Positions 51,393 through 59,926 of a stretch of DNA of 64,000 bases are shown one piece after another. Source of the DNA: Actinocrinis sp035653575 (GTDB lineage: Bacteria; Actinomycetota; Actinomycetes; Streptomycetales; Catenulisporaceae); the NCBI RefSeq assembly GCF_035653575.1, contig NZ_DASRBQ010000180.1, positions 26,080 to 90,079 on the forward strand. The letters run 5' to 3'. The notes beneath the pieces are model-generated. The model saw nothing but the letters and a program-made list of their open reading frames with translations, had not been told where the DNA came from and ran no database searches. The position numbers and the translations under genes are program-made. Positions within the stretch are counted from its first letter, which is position 1; every line of letters begins with the position of its first letter.

Positions 51393-52415
51393 ATGAGGGC
51401 GAGAAGAGTCGAAGTGAGCGGTACGCAGACAGTGGCGGCTGAGCCGGAGCGCAAGAGCGCCGACCCCGGCGACGTCAGCCTGCCCCCGGTCGACCCCGAG
51501 TTCCAGGAGCTCGGCGGCTCGGGCATGGCGGCCAAGTACGGCCTCTCGGTGGCGGGCAAGCGGCCGAACCCGGTCGCGTACGCGCGCCGGCTCTGGGTGG
51601 CCAGGCACTTCATCATCACCTGGGCGACCGCGCGCAACCAGGCGCTTTACTCCGGCTCCCGGCTCGGCCAGCTGTGGCAGGTGCTCACCCCGGTCCTCAA
51701 CGTCGGGGTCTACTACCTGATCTTCGGCGTGCTGCTGGGCACCAACCGCGGCGTGCCGGACTTCCTGGTCTACCTGGTCACCGGCGTCTTCATCTTCAAC
51801 TTCATGCAGACCGCGATGCTGTACGGCTCGCGGGCGATCAGCGACAACCTCAACCTGATCCGCGCGCTGTACTTCCCCCGCGCCAGCCTCCCGATCGCGA
51901 TCACCATCATCCAGCTCCAGCAGCTGCTGATCGCGATGGTGATCCTGGCCGCGGTGGCCCTGGCCAAGGGCGAGCCGTTCACCTGGCACTGGCTGCTGAT
52001 CGCCCCGGCGCTGTGCCTCCAGTTCGTCTTCAACACCGGCCTGGCGCTGCTGGTGGCCCGCTTCGGCGCGATCCTCACCGACACCAGCCAGCTGCTGCCC
52101 TTCATCCTGCGTACCTGGCTCTACGGCTCCGGCGTCTTCTACAGCATCAAGAAGATGGTCGCCCAGCACCCGAACGTGCCGGGGGTGATCACCTGGATCC
52201 TCGACCACAACCCGCCGCTGATGTTCATCCAGGTCATCCGCGACCAGCTGATCAGGGTCCCGGCCAGCACCGACCCGAAGGTCGCCACCGACTACGCCAA
52301 CGCGATGTACGTTCCGGCCCACGCCTGGCTGTGGCTGGTGTTCTGGGCGCTGGTCGTCGGCATCGGCGGGTACCTGTACTTCTGGCAGGGTGAGGAGACC
52401 TACGGCCGTGGCTGA
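51393..52415 (+). CDS. ABC-2 type polysaccharide/teichoic-acid export permease (TagG/Wzm-like)
   Basis: About 340 residues with six membrane helices between about 95 and 335. The RALYSGSRLGQLWQVLTPVLN block at the start of the membrane domain is typical of Wzm/TagG permeases. The polar N-terminal 75 residues are an extension. ATG 51393 has AAGG close upstream; GTG 51414 is possible. With the following ATPase it moves the lipid-linked polymer out of the cell. The stop overlaps the ATPase gene by 8 bp. Confidence 0.9.
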   Translation: MRARRVEVSGTQTVAAEPERKSADPGDVSLPPVDPEFQELGGSGMAAKYGLSVAGKRPNPVAYARRLWVARHFIITWATARNQALYSGSRLGQLWQVLTPVLNVGVYYLIFGVLLGTNRGVPDFLVYLVTGVFIFNFMQTAMLYGSRAISDNLNLIRALYFPRASLPIAITIIQLQQLLIAMVILAAVALAKGEPFTWHWLLIAPALCLQFVFNTGLALLVARFGAILTDTSQLLPFILRTWLYGSGVFYSIKKMVAQHPNVPGVITWILDHNPPLMFIQVIRDQLIRVPASTDPKVATDYANAMYVPAHAWLWLVFWALVVGIGGYLYFWQGEETYGRG

Positions 52416-53346
52416 CAAGAAGGCGGTTGCCAAGAAGGCGGTTGCCGGCAAGGCGGGTACCGGCGAGAGCGTGCCGGCCGCCACCACGGCCGCGGCGGAC
52501 CTCATCGTGGTCGACGGCGAGGAGCTGACCCGCGAGGAGATCCTGGAGCGCCGGGCCAAGCGCCGCGCCGAGGCCGCCAAGAACCCGCCGACCGTGGTCG
52601 TCGACAACCTGCACGTCCACTACCGGGTCTACGGCGGCAGCGGCGCCACGAAGGGAGCCGCCACCGGCGCGCTCAACCGGATGATCCACCGCCGCAAGCA
52701 CGACGCGCTGCGCGATGTGCACGCCATCAAGGGGATCTCCTTCGTCGCGCGCCGCGGCGAGTCGATCGGCCTGATCGGCTCGAACGGCTCCGGCAAGTCC
52801 ACGCTGCTGCGCGCGATCGCGGGCCTGCTGCCGGCCGAGAAGGTCGGCGGCGTGTACACCGACGGCCAGCCGAGCCTGCTGGGCGTGAACGCGGCGCTGA
52901 TGAACGACCTGAGCGGGGAGCGTAACGTCGTCCTCGGCTGCCTGGCGATGGGCCTGCACCCGGCCGAGATCAAGGAGAAGTACCAGTCGATCATCGACTT
53001 CTCCGGGATCGACGAGAAGTCCCCGAACACCTCGCTGCGTCCGATGAAGACCTACTCGGCGGGCCAGGCCGCGCGGCTGCGCTTCTCCATCGCCGCCACC
53101 AAGCTGCACGACGTGCTGCTCATCGACGAGGCGCTGGCCACCGGCGACGCCGGCTTCCAGCGCCGCAGCGAGGACCGGATCCGGGAACTGCGCCGCAACG
53201 CGGGCACCGTGTTCGTGGTCAGCCACTCGATCAACTCGGTGCGCGACATCTGCGACCGGGCGATCTGGCTGGAGGCCGGCCTGATCCGGATGGACGGCGA
53301 CGTTGACGAGGTGACCGCGGCCTACGAGGCCTGGAGCAACGGCTGA
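52408..53346 (+). CDS. ABC transporter ATPase for polysaccharide/teichoic-acid export (TagH/Wzt-like)
   Basis: A 312-residue ATPase starting at GTG 52408. The N-terminal 65 residues are Lys/Ala-rich and begin with two copies of a 15-bp repeat (52417-52446, KKAVA twice). Walker A is GSNGSGKST, the signature is the Wzt/TagH variant TYSAGQAARL and Walker B is VLLIDEALATGD. There is no C-terminal carbohydrate-binding domain, so it is the TagH-like short form. Forms the exporter with the preceding permease. Confidence 0.92.
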   Translation: MADKKAVAKKAVAGKAGTGESVPAATTAAADLIVVDGEELTREEILERRAKRRAEAAKNPPTVVVDNLHVHYRVYGGSGATKGAATGALNRMIHRRKHDALRDVHAIKGISFVARRGESIGLIGSNGSGKSTLLRAIAGLLPAEKVGGVYTDGQPSLLGVNAALMNDLSGERNVVLGCLAMGLHPAEIKEKYQSIIDFSGIDEKSPNTSLRPMKTYSAGQAARLRFSIAATKLHDVLLIDEALATGDAGFQRRSEDRIRELRRNAGTVFVVSHSINSVRDICDRAIWLEAGLIRMDGDVDEVTAAYEAWSNG

Positions 53347-53350
53347 CGCC

Positions 53351-54385
53351 ATGGGCATCACGAGCAAGCTCTTCCTCGTGACCCTGGGCCTGCTCGCACT
53401 GGCGGCCTGCGGCCTGACGATATGGCTATGGCCGAGGCTGGCCGGTCGCGGGCCGCGCCCAGTGGCCGGCCGGATCGGGCTGCTGCTCACCACCCAGATC
53501 GCGCTGCTGATCACCGTGGCCGCGCTGACGAACGACCTGTTTGGCTTCTATACCTCGTGGAGCGACCTGTTCGGCGTCGGCTCGCAGCGCTACCAGCTCA
53601 AGGACTCCGGCGTGGTGCAGCCCAACGTCAACGCGTCACAGCTCCAGGGCGGCACCACCGCGACCCCGGCCTCCCAGTCCTCTGCGAAGCCGAGCCCGCC
53701 GCCGAAAGCCACGATGGTCAGCACCACGCTGGTCGGGCTGCGCAGCGGCGTAATCGCAGGGCTCCAGGTCTTCCTCCCGCCGGAGTACTACGCACCCGCC
53801 GACGGCCGCCGCTACTACCCGGCGATCGTCGTCGACGACACCTCAGACCCCGGCGTGGCAACTCTTGCCTCGGACCTCATGTCCGGCAAGCAGCGGCCGC
53901 CGCAAGCCGTAGTGGTCATCGTGCGCGGCGACCGTCATCACAACATCCCGTGCGTTAACGAGCCGGACGCCGCGTCAGCCGAGCAGTTCTGGGGCCAGGA
54001 CCTGCGTACCGCAGTCGCCGACTCGTACCGCGTGCGGCTGAGCCCGGCGGCGTGGGGCGTCATGGGCGGCGGCCCGGGTGACGGCGGCAACTGCGCGGTC
54101 GCGCTGGCCCTGGAAGACGCCGGACGGTACTCGGCCGCCGCGGTGTTCGGCCGCTGGCAGCGTTTCGGTGCGCCGGACTCGCCGGCCGACCCCGCGTGGT
54201 GGCTGCGCAACTATCCCGCGCCGCCGAGCCGCCTGCTGTTCGCGGCCACCGGAGAGCCGCCGCAGGCCATACTCGGCCCGGTCCGTCCCCCGCTCCAGGT
54301 CATGTCCACGCCCGGCCCGACCACCGAGTCCCAAACGCTCGACTGGCTCGCGCAGACCCTGCAGAACGGCGCGCCGCAGTCATGA
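53351..54385 (+). CDS. membrane-anchored alpha/beta-hydrolase-fold protein lacking the nucleophile
   Basis: A 344-residue protein. Two N-terminal helices (about 6-27 and 40-60) are followed by a Ser/Pro linker and an extracytoplasmic esterase-fold domain (about 125-340) of the antigen-85/esterase-D type. It is a tandem paralogue of the next protein (WPRLAGRGPR and FGFYxSW shared). At the nucleophile elbow, where the neighbour has GDSTGG, this copy has MGGGPGDGG (238-246), and the C-terminal catalytic His is also absent. It is likely a pseudoenzyme, perhaps a partner or glycan-binding subunit for the active copy. Confidence 0.82.
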   Translation: MGITSKLFLVTLGLLALAACGLTIWLWPRLAGRGPRPVAGRIGLLLTTQIALLITVAALTNDLFGFYTSWSDLFGVGSQRYQLKDSGVVQPNVNASQLQGGTTATPASQSSAKPSPPPKATMVSTTLVGLRSGVIAGLQVFLPPEYYAPADGRRYYPAIVVDDTSDPGVATLASDLMSGKQRPPQAVVVIVRGDRHHNIPCVNEPDAASAEQFWGQDLRTAVADSYRVRLSPAAWGVMGGGPGDGGNCAVALALEDAGRYSAAAVFGRWQRFGAPDSPADPAWWLRNYPAPPSRLLFAATGEPPQAILGPVRPPLQVMSTPGPTTESQTLDWLAQTLQNGAPQS

Positions 54386-54416
54386 CGGCCAAGAACCCGG
54401 CAATGAGGCCCCTGTC

Positions 54417-55553
54417 ATGAGCCTGACGGGTCTCCCCCTCCTGGTCCTGCTCGCGGTGCTGACCGCCGCGGGCTTCTTCGCCGTCGTCCGGTTCTGGCCC
54501 AGGCTGGCCGGCCGCGGCCCGCGCGCGCTGATCGGACGCGTCGGTGCCCTCGCCGTCGCCCAAGTGCTGCTGCTCGCCACGGTCCTGGCCGCCGCGAACA
54601 ACTACTTCGGCTTCTACGGGTCCTGGCACGACCTGGTCAGCGTCGCCACCGGCAATTACGCCGCCTCCGCGCCCGCACCGCTCGGCGCCGCGCAGAACGG
54701 CTCGGGCATCACCGTCAACAGCCACAGCACGCTGCCGATCCCCGGCGGCGCGGACCCCACCCAAGGCGGCAGGCTCGACGACGTGACGGTCCGCGGCCAG
54801 CTCACCGGCCTGTCCGCGCACGCGCTGATCTACCTGCCGCCGCAGTACTTCCAGGCCGGCTATCGCAAAACCCTGTTCCCCGCGGTCATCGTCTCCAGCG
54901 GCTACCCCGGCGACGTGACCAAGCTCGTCACCTTGCTGCGCTACCCGGCCCGCCTTGTCGACGGCATCAACGCGGGGCAGGACAAGCCGATGGTCCTGGT
55001 GATGATGTCGCCGATGATCATCTCGGGCCGCGACACCGAGTGCACCGACGTGGCCGGCGGCGGTCCGCGCGCGGGCGAGTTCTGGGCGATGGACGTGACC
55101 TCCGCTGTGGAGCGCACCTACCGGGTCAGCAGCGACGCGTCCGGCTGGGGCCTGGTCGGCGACTCCACCGGCGGCTACTGCGCGCTCAAGCTGGCGATGC
55201 TCAACTCCGACCGGTTCTCGGCCGCGGCCAGCCTGTCAGGATACTTCGACGCCCTGCAGGACGGCACGACCGGCGACCTGTACGGCGGCGACCCGGTGTT
55301 CCGCCAGCAGAACGACCTGCTGTGGCGGATCGAGCATCTGCCCTCGCCGCCGATCGCGGCGCTGCTGACCACGAGCCGCACCGGCGAGACGAACTATGGG
55401 CCCACGATGCAGTTCGTCCGCGACGCCAAGCCGCCGATGCGTGTCTCAACCCTGATTCGCGCCTCCGGCGGCCACAATTTCAACACCTGGAACGCCGAGG
55501 TCCCCGCCGCCCTCCAGTGGCTCAGCAGTCACCTGATTCCCGCGACCGGCTGA
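54417..55553 (+). CDS. membrane-anchored alpha/beta hydrolase, esterase type
   Basis: A 378-residue protein with the same layout as its upstream paralogue: two N-terminal helices, a linker and an extracytoplasmic hydrolase domain. The nucleophile elbow is VGDSTGGY with Ser250, and a C-terminal His is in RASGGHNFNTW. The likely job is acyl transfer or ester hydrolysis on the exported polymer or on lipids, as antigen 85 proteins do; this is inferred from fold and from its place after the exporter genes. ATG 54417 gives a length and N-terminus matching the paralogue. Confidence 0.87.
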   Translation: MSLTGLPLLVLLAVLTAAGFFAVVRFWPRLAGRGPRALIGRVGALAVAQVLLLATVLAAANNYFGFYGSWHDLVSVATGNYAASAPAPLGAAQNGSGITVNSHSTLPIPGGADPTQGGRLDDVTVRGQLTGLSAHALIYLPPQYFQAGYRKTLFPAVIVSSGYPGDVTKLVTLLRYPARLVDGINAGQDKPMVLVMMSPMIISGRDTECTDVAGGGPRAGEFWAMDVTSAVERTYRVSSDASGWGLVGDSTGGYCALKLAMLNSDRFSAAASLSGYFDALQDGTTGDLYGGDPVFRQQNDLLWRIEHLPSPPIAALLTTSRTGETNYGPTMQFVRDAKPPMRVSTLIRASGGHNFNTWNAEVPAALQWLSSHLIPATG

Positions 55554-55635
55554 CCCAGGGCCGGCCCCGCCGCGCCCTTTTCCTGTGGCCATCAGCACAG
55601 GCGGCTCACCCTGCCCACAGCCCGTCTGTTGCCTC

Positions 55636-55641
55636 TACCAT
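55636..55641 (+). promoter_or_regulatory. -10 element of a leaderless-type promoter
   Basis: TACCAT lies 8 nt before ATG 55650. An AAGGA string is also in the spacer but only 2 nt from the ATG. Confidence 0.4.
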
Positions 55642-55649
55642 CAAGGATC

Positions 55650-57455
55650 ATGGCGGATCGAGGGCGGGGACCCGACTACATCGTCTGCGGCGCCAACACA
55701 CTCGCGCACCGTCTCGTCGCCGAACTGACCGAGCTGTACGAGGTCTCCGTCGTCGCGATCGTGCCGAACCGGGAGCGGGACCACGCGCCGCAGATCACGA
55801 AGCTGCTCGGCCGGGATTCGGTCATCGCGGTGCCCACGATCACCGAGGAGGTGCTCAAGTCCGCCGATGTGGCCACGGCGCGCGGCATCGCGCTCGTGGA
55901 CGGCGACGACCAGAGCAACATCCACGCCGCGCTTCGCGCCCAAGCGCTCAACCCGCAGCTCCGCGTCGTGCTGCGGATGTACAACCAGCGCCTCGGCAAG
56001 CACGTCGAGCGGCTGCTGAACAACTGCGCGGCGCTCTCCCGTTCGGCCACCGCCGCCCCGGCATTCGTCAACGCGGCGCTGCGCCGGCCCAACTCGGTGC
56101 AGGTCGGCGGCAAATCAGTGAGCGTCGAGATCGGCGCGGACGGAGAGCCGGCGGACTTCCTGTGCACCATCGCAGACCGCATAGACAAGCAGGACCTCAC
56201 GCAGATGCGGCTGCTCCCCGACGCCCCGGGCCCCGCCGCCACCTGGATCAGCGGCGTCACCCGAGAACCCCCGATCCCCATAGCCGGATCCGCCCCGCCG
56301 GCCGCCATGTCCCCCGATCTCACCCCGGCCCCGATCACCGACCCCGCTGATCCCACCAGTGCCCCGCTCGCCCCCGGCACCCGAGCCGTGCTCCGCTTCC
56401 TCGACGGCGTGCGCCCGCACACCCCCTCCTGGTTCTCCCGGCTGCGCTGGCGCCTGGTCGATCTGCGCCGCCTGATCGGCACGACGCAGCTCAGCCGGGT
56501 CTTCCTCGGCGCGTTCATCGCCGTACTCGCCTCGTTCTTCACGGTCTGGTACTTGAATCAGCGCTTTGCGTGGGCCGTCTACGACACCTTGCTCGACCTG
56601 GCGGGCGCGGCCCAGCCGGACGTGTTCGGGCAGCCGAGCCAGACCGGCGGCTCCTGGCAGCGGGTCGCGCAAGTGGTCACCACGTTCTGCGGCATCATGT
56701 TCATCCCGGCGATCACCGCGATCATGCTGGACGTCATCGCGCGCGGCCGCGCCGGCATCGCCCGCCAGCCGAGCGCGGGCGTACGCGGTCACGTCGTGGT
56801 CTTCGGTCTCGGCAACGTCGGCGTCCGTGTCGCGACCCTGATTCACCAGATCGGCATCCCGGTGGTCTGCATCGAACGCGACCCGACCGCACGCGGCATC
56901 GCGGCGGTCCGCGGCATGGAACTGCCGGTCCTGACCGGAGAGGCGCCGCTGGAAGACCAGCTGCGCAAGGCCCGCGTGCACCGCTGCCGGGCCGTGCTCG
57001 CCCTCACCGGGGACGACGCGGCCAACCTGGAGGCGGCGCTGGAAGCCAGAGCCCTGGCTCCGGACGTGCGCGTCGTGCTGCGCCTCTTCGACGACGACTT
57101 CGCCACCCAGGTCTATCGCACCTTCACGAACGCGGCCTCGCGATCCGTGTCCTACCTGGCCGCCCCGGCCTTCGCCGCCGCGCTGATGGGCCGCGAGGTA
57201 CTGGGCACGCTCTCGGTGTACCGCCACGTGGTTCTCGTCGCGGAGTTCGTAGCCGACGAGGAGTCAGGACTTGTGGGTAGGACCCTGCGCAACATCGAGG
57301 TCCCCGGCGAAGTGCGCGTCATCGCCATACGCACGAAACACGCCCACGACTACCAATGGCGGCCGGACCACGCGCGCCGGCTCGAAGCCGGGGACGCGTA
57401 CGTGCTGCTGGCCACCCGCGCCGGCCTCGGCCGCCACACCAGCCGCGTCTCCTGA
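55650..57455 (+). CDS. two-RCK-domain ion-channel-like protein (TrkA-N/CASTOR-type)
   Basis: A 601-residue protein with a TrkA-N/RCK domain at each side of a membrane pair. RCK 1 is about 1-195 (DYIVCGANTLAHRLVAEL). A Pro-rich linker leads to helices at about 284-302 and 338-362. RCK 2 is about 378-600 (HVVVFGLGNVGVRVATL, a full NAD-type glycine motif). The segment between the helices has no TVGYG-like potassium filter. The arrangement resembles CASTOR/POLLUX-type channels. It may be a nucleotide- or ion-gated channel, but the ion is unknown. Convergent with the GT2 gene at 57490. Confidence 0.82.
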   Translation: MADRGRGPDYIVCGANTLAHRLVAELTELYEVSVVAIVPNRERDHAPQITKLLGRDSVIAVPTITEEVLKSADVATARGIALVDGDDQSNIHAALRAQALNPQLRVVLRMYNQRLGKHVERLLNNCAALSRSATAAPAFVNAALRRPNSVQVGGKSVSVEIGADGEPADFLCTIADRIDKQDLTQMRLLPDAPGPAATWISGVTREPPIPIAGSAPPAAMSPDLTPAPITDPADPTSAPLAPGTRAVLRFLDGVRPHTPSWFSRLRWRLVDLRRLIGTTQLSRVFLGAFIAVLASFFTVWYLNQRFAWAVYDTLLDLAGAAQPDVFGQPSQTGGSWQRVAQVVTTFCGIMFIPAITAIMLDVIARGRAGIARQPSAGVRGHVVVFGLGNVGVRVATLIHQIGIPVVCIERDPTARGIAAVRGMELPVLTGEAPLEDQLRKARVHRCRAVLALTGDDAANLEAALEARALAPDVRVVLRLFDDDFATQVYRTFTNAASRSVSYLAAPAFAAALMGREVLGTLSVYRHVVLVAEFVADEESGLVGRTLRNIEVPGEVRVIAIRTKHAHDYQWRPDHARRLEAGDAYVLLATRAGLGRHTSRVS

Positions 57456-57463
57456 CTTCGCCC

Positions 57464-57527
57464 CCCTCACCCCCTCACCTTCCTCCCCCTTACCTCCACA
57501 CCTCCCGCAACGCCTCCTCCCTCTCCT
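57464..57527. other. long polypyrimidine/polypurine tract between convergent genes
   Basis: About 64 bases almost without G on the plus strand (runs such as CCCCCCTCACCCCCTCACC). The minus strand is therefore G-rich with several runs of three or more G, able in principle to form a G-quadruplex. It covers the inter-stop gap and the last codons of the GT2 gene. Confidence 0.7.
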
Positions 57528-58239
57528 CAATCAACCCCATCCGCGCGTTCCATTCCTCCGCCTCCGTGTGCGCCGGCTGCGCCGTGACCTGTCCGGGCCA
57601 CTTGCGGTAGTAGAGCCCTACTTCGCCATGGAAATAGCCCGGCGCCACCACGCTCGCCGCGACCAACAGCCCCGTGTCGTCCGAACCCGGCACGCCCATC
57701 CAGCCGCCAAGCGCGACGAGCAGCCGCCGTCGCATGCAGAGCGTCACGCCGTGAACCGGCAGCCGATACCCGTGCGTGCGCCAGTAATCCGCCACGAAGC
57801 CCGGCTCCAGACGCCCCGGCTGCGGATCGTGCTGCGACGCGACCGTCGAACCGTCCGGCAGCAGGTCAAGCGCCCGCGACGTCGTCCACTGCACCTCCGG
57901 CTCACGGCTCAACACGTCGATATCCCGCGCCAGGCAGCCCGGCCCCATCACGTCATCGCCGTCGAACGCCTTCACCAGCTCCCCGCGCGACCGCGCCAGC
58001 GCCATATTCCGGGTCTGACCTACCCCGCCGTGCGGCCGTCCCATCCCGACCCGCACCCGCGGATCCGGCGGGAGCAACCGGACCACCTCACCTGTGCGGC
58101 CGTCCTCCTGCACCACCCACTCCCACACCCACCCCGCCGGCATCTCCTGCCCGGCGAGTGATTCATAGGCCTGCATCAAGTAATCCGGCTGCGGCTCAAA
58201 GATCGGCGTCACCACCGACAGCACCCGTTCGCCGGTCAC
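57490..58239 (-). CDS. glycosyltransferase family 2
   Basis: A 249-residue GT-A protein. SVVTPIFEPQPDYLMQAYES opens the fold, the metal motif is FDGDD and the C-terminal half has GWMGVPGSDDTGLLV. It differs from the locus glycosyltransferases and is paired with a GntR regulator gene by a 4-bp overlap. Substrate unknown. Its 3' end runs into a polypurine tract. Confidence 0.85.
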   Translation of the reverse strand: MTGERVLSVVTPIFEPQPDYLMQAYESLAGQEMPAGWVWEWVVQEDGRTGEVVRLLPPDPRVRVGMGRPHGGVGQTRNMALARSRGELVKAFDGDDVMGPGCLARDIDVLSREPEVQWTTSRALDLLPDGSTVASQHDPQPGRLEPGFVADYWRTHGYRLPVHGVTLCMRRRLLVALGGWMGVPGSDDTGLLVAASVVAPGYFHGEVGLYYRKWPGQVTAQPAHTEAEEWNARMGLIEEREEALREVWR

Positions 58240-59015
58240 TCCACGCCCATCTCTTCCTCGCCCACCGTCTCGACCGGAATCTCATAACGCGGACGGTATG
58301 GCGGCGGGATCACCATGTCAGCGGTCTCCACCGGCTTGTCACCCGCATAGTGCGTACGCTCAATCACAATGATTGCGATCCCGGCCCGCAGGCCCAGGGT
58401 CTCCGCCTCCGGACCAGTCAGCGTGCGCGGCACGATCTCCTCCACCGCGCGGGTGACCGTGATGCCGACCTCAGCCAGCCGGCGGATGATGCCCCAGCCG
58501 CCGAACGGGCCGCCCTCGGGAGTCTGCGCCGCGGTGGTTCCGGTGAGCCCGAGCGGCTCCCAACTGGTCGCGGTGAAGGTCGGCTTGGCATCGGCCGTGT
58601 ACTTGTACGCCGTCCGCACCACCGAGTCGCCGGTCGCGATCGCGAGGCGCTCGGCGATCGCCGGAGGCGCGCTCGCCGTCTCCGAATGCGCCTCGAACGC
58701 TCCAACGCGCCCCTGCGCCGCCATCTCGGCGTGCCAGGGCGACCCCGACGGCGGATCGAGGTACCAAGCGCGCACGAGGCGGATCACCTCCGGCCGTCCG
58801 CGCACCCGCGTCGCCGCGCCCGGGCGAGTGTCGGTGAGGCCCTCGTCGAACAGCATCTTCGCTGCTCGGAACGCGGTCCCCTCGGCGACGCCGTAATCCT
58901 CCTGAATCTCGGCAAGGGTCGGGAAGCGCGCGCCCGGAGGCAGCCTGCCGTCGATGATCCGCGCCCGCAGATCGTCCGCGATGATCTCGTACTTGCGCTT
59001 GGTGATCGGTCTCAC
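58236..59015 (-). CDS. GntR family transcriptional regulator with UTRA-type effector domain
   Basis: A 259-residue regulator. The N-terminal winged helix (about 8-72) reads YEIIADDLRARIIDGRLPPG and FPTLAEIQEDYGVAEGTAFR; the C-terminal UTRA domain (about 90-250) binds a small effector in relatives. It is co-transcribed with the GT2 gene and divergent from the HATPase gene, with a strong inverted repeat between (59057-59104). Autorepression with release by an unknown effector is the natural model. Confidence 0.92.
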   Translation of the reverse strand: MRPITKRKYEIIADDLRARIIDGRLPPGARFPTLAEIQEDYGVAEGTAFRAAKMLFDEGLTDTRPGAATRVRGRPEVIRLVRAWYLDPPSGSPWHAEMAAQGRVGAFEAHSETASAPPAIAERLAIATGDSVVRTAYKYTADAKPTFTATSWEPLGLTGTTAAQTPEGGPFGGWGIIRRLAEVGITVTRAVEEIVPRTLTGPEAETLGLRAGIAIIVIERTHYAGDKPVETADMVIPPPYRPRYEIPVETVGEEEMGVE

Positions 59016-59056
59016 CCCGCCGGGAAGTGGAATGTCGGCGTGGATAGCTTGACCGG

Positions 59057-59104
59057 CTCCTTAGGGAGGCCGCAAGCTCTCTAGGGTGAAGCTCCCTAGA
59101 GAGC
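59057..59104. promoter_or_regulatory. operator region of the GntR regulator between divergent genes
   Basis: A perfect 11-bp inverted repeat (GCTCTCTAGGG at 59076-59086, CCCTAGAGAGC at 59094-59104, 7-bp spacer) and a nearby related palindrome CTCC-TTAG-GGAG (59057-59068). The half-site YTAGGGWG occurs three times. It lies 42-92 bases before the GntR start and 38-85 before the HATPase gene start. Confidence 0.75.
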
Positions 59105-59141
59105 AAGTCCGCCGACGGCCCACGGGGGGACCGCACCCACC

Positions 59142-59651
59142 ATGCGCATCTCGATCACGCTGCCAGGCTTCTCGTGCATGGTCGCCGCGGCCCGCCTCGC
59201 CGTCCGCGCGCTGCTGCCGGGCAATCCGCGCGCCGAGGACGCCGAGCTGATCGTGTCCGAACTGGCCACTAACGCGATCCGCCACTCCACCTCCCGGGGC
59301 GGCCAGTTCGAACTCTCCGTCGACCTCGCGCCCGGCCGCATTCGCATCGAGGTCAAGGACGGCGGTCCGTTCGGCTACCCACCTCCGCCGAAGCCTGAAT
59401 CCCAACCTCCGGCCCATGCTCAGGCCCAGGCCCAGCCGGAAACCGCTCACGCGCCTGCAATCCACCCCTGGACGACCATGCACCACGAAGACCTCAACCG
59501 TGACCGCGCTGCCGAAGCCGAGGAGTACGGGTTCGGATTGGCGATCGTGACGTCCGCGTCGGACAAATGGGGCCACAGCCGGTACCCGGACCATGCCGTC
59601 TGGTGGGCCGAACTCGCCTGGCCCGCAGAACCTACACCGAGCCCCTCGTGA
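59142..59651 (+). CDS. ATP-binding protein, HATPase (RsbW/SpoIIAB-like anti-sigma kinase fold)
   Basis: A 169-residue GHKL ATPase without a histidine-phosphotransfer domain. The N-box is ELATNAIRHS, the G1 box KDGGP and the G2 box GFGLAIV. A roughly 40-residue Pro/Gln/Ala/His-rich insert separates the boxes, which is longer than in RsbW. Small actinobacterial proteins of this kind are either anti-sigma kinases or act in conservon-like units. GGGGGGA precedes the ATG. The stop overlaps the next gene by 4 bp. Confidence 0.87.
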   Translation: MRISITLPGFSCMVAAARLAVRALLPGNPRAEDAELIVSELATNAIRHSTSRGGQFELSVDLAPGRIRIEVKDGGPFGYPPPPKPESQPPAHAQAQAQPETAHAPAIHPWTTMHHEDLNRDRAAEAEEYGFGLAIVTSASDKWGHSRYPDHAVWWAELAWPAEPTPSPS

Positions 59652-59866
59652 CCGACGCCTTCCTCCTCAGCCGCGCCGGAATTACCTCCGACTACATCAC
59701 CGCCGACAAAGCCCGACAGCTCTACGACGACGCGCGTGGCCGTCCCGAGTCAGGACTCGAAGGCGACCTCGAGACCGGCTTCGGCTTCTGGTTGCTCAGC
59801 GCTGACGGCACGGTACGCCTCGTCCGCTGCACCGTAACCCCAGTGCACCCCGTACCGATCACCTGA
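59648..59866 (+). CDS. small hypothetical protein
   Basis: A 72-residue soluble protein starting at a GTG that overlaps the HATPase stop. It is acidic in the first half (TSDYITADKARQLYDDARGR) and has a beta-rich end (FWLLSADGTVRLVRCTVTPV). No family recognised. The coupling suggests it works with the ATP-binding protein. Confidence 0.65.
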   Translation: MTDAFLLSRAGITSDYITADKARQLYDDARGRPESGLEGDLETGFGFWLLSADGTVRLVRCTVTPVHPVPIT

Positions 59867-59926
59867 GCCGCGCAGTACAGTCCCGTCTACCTCCACCTCC
59901 CACGCGGCGCAACGAGGCAGGCGCGT

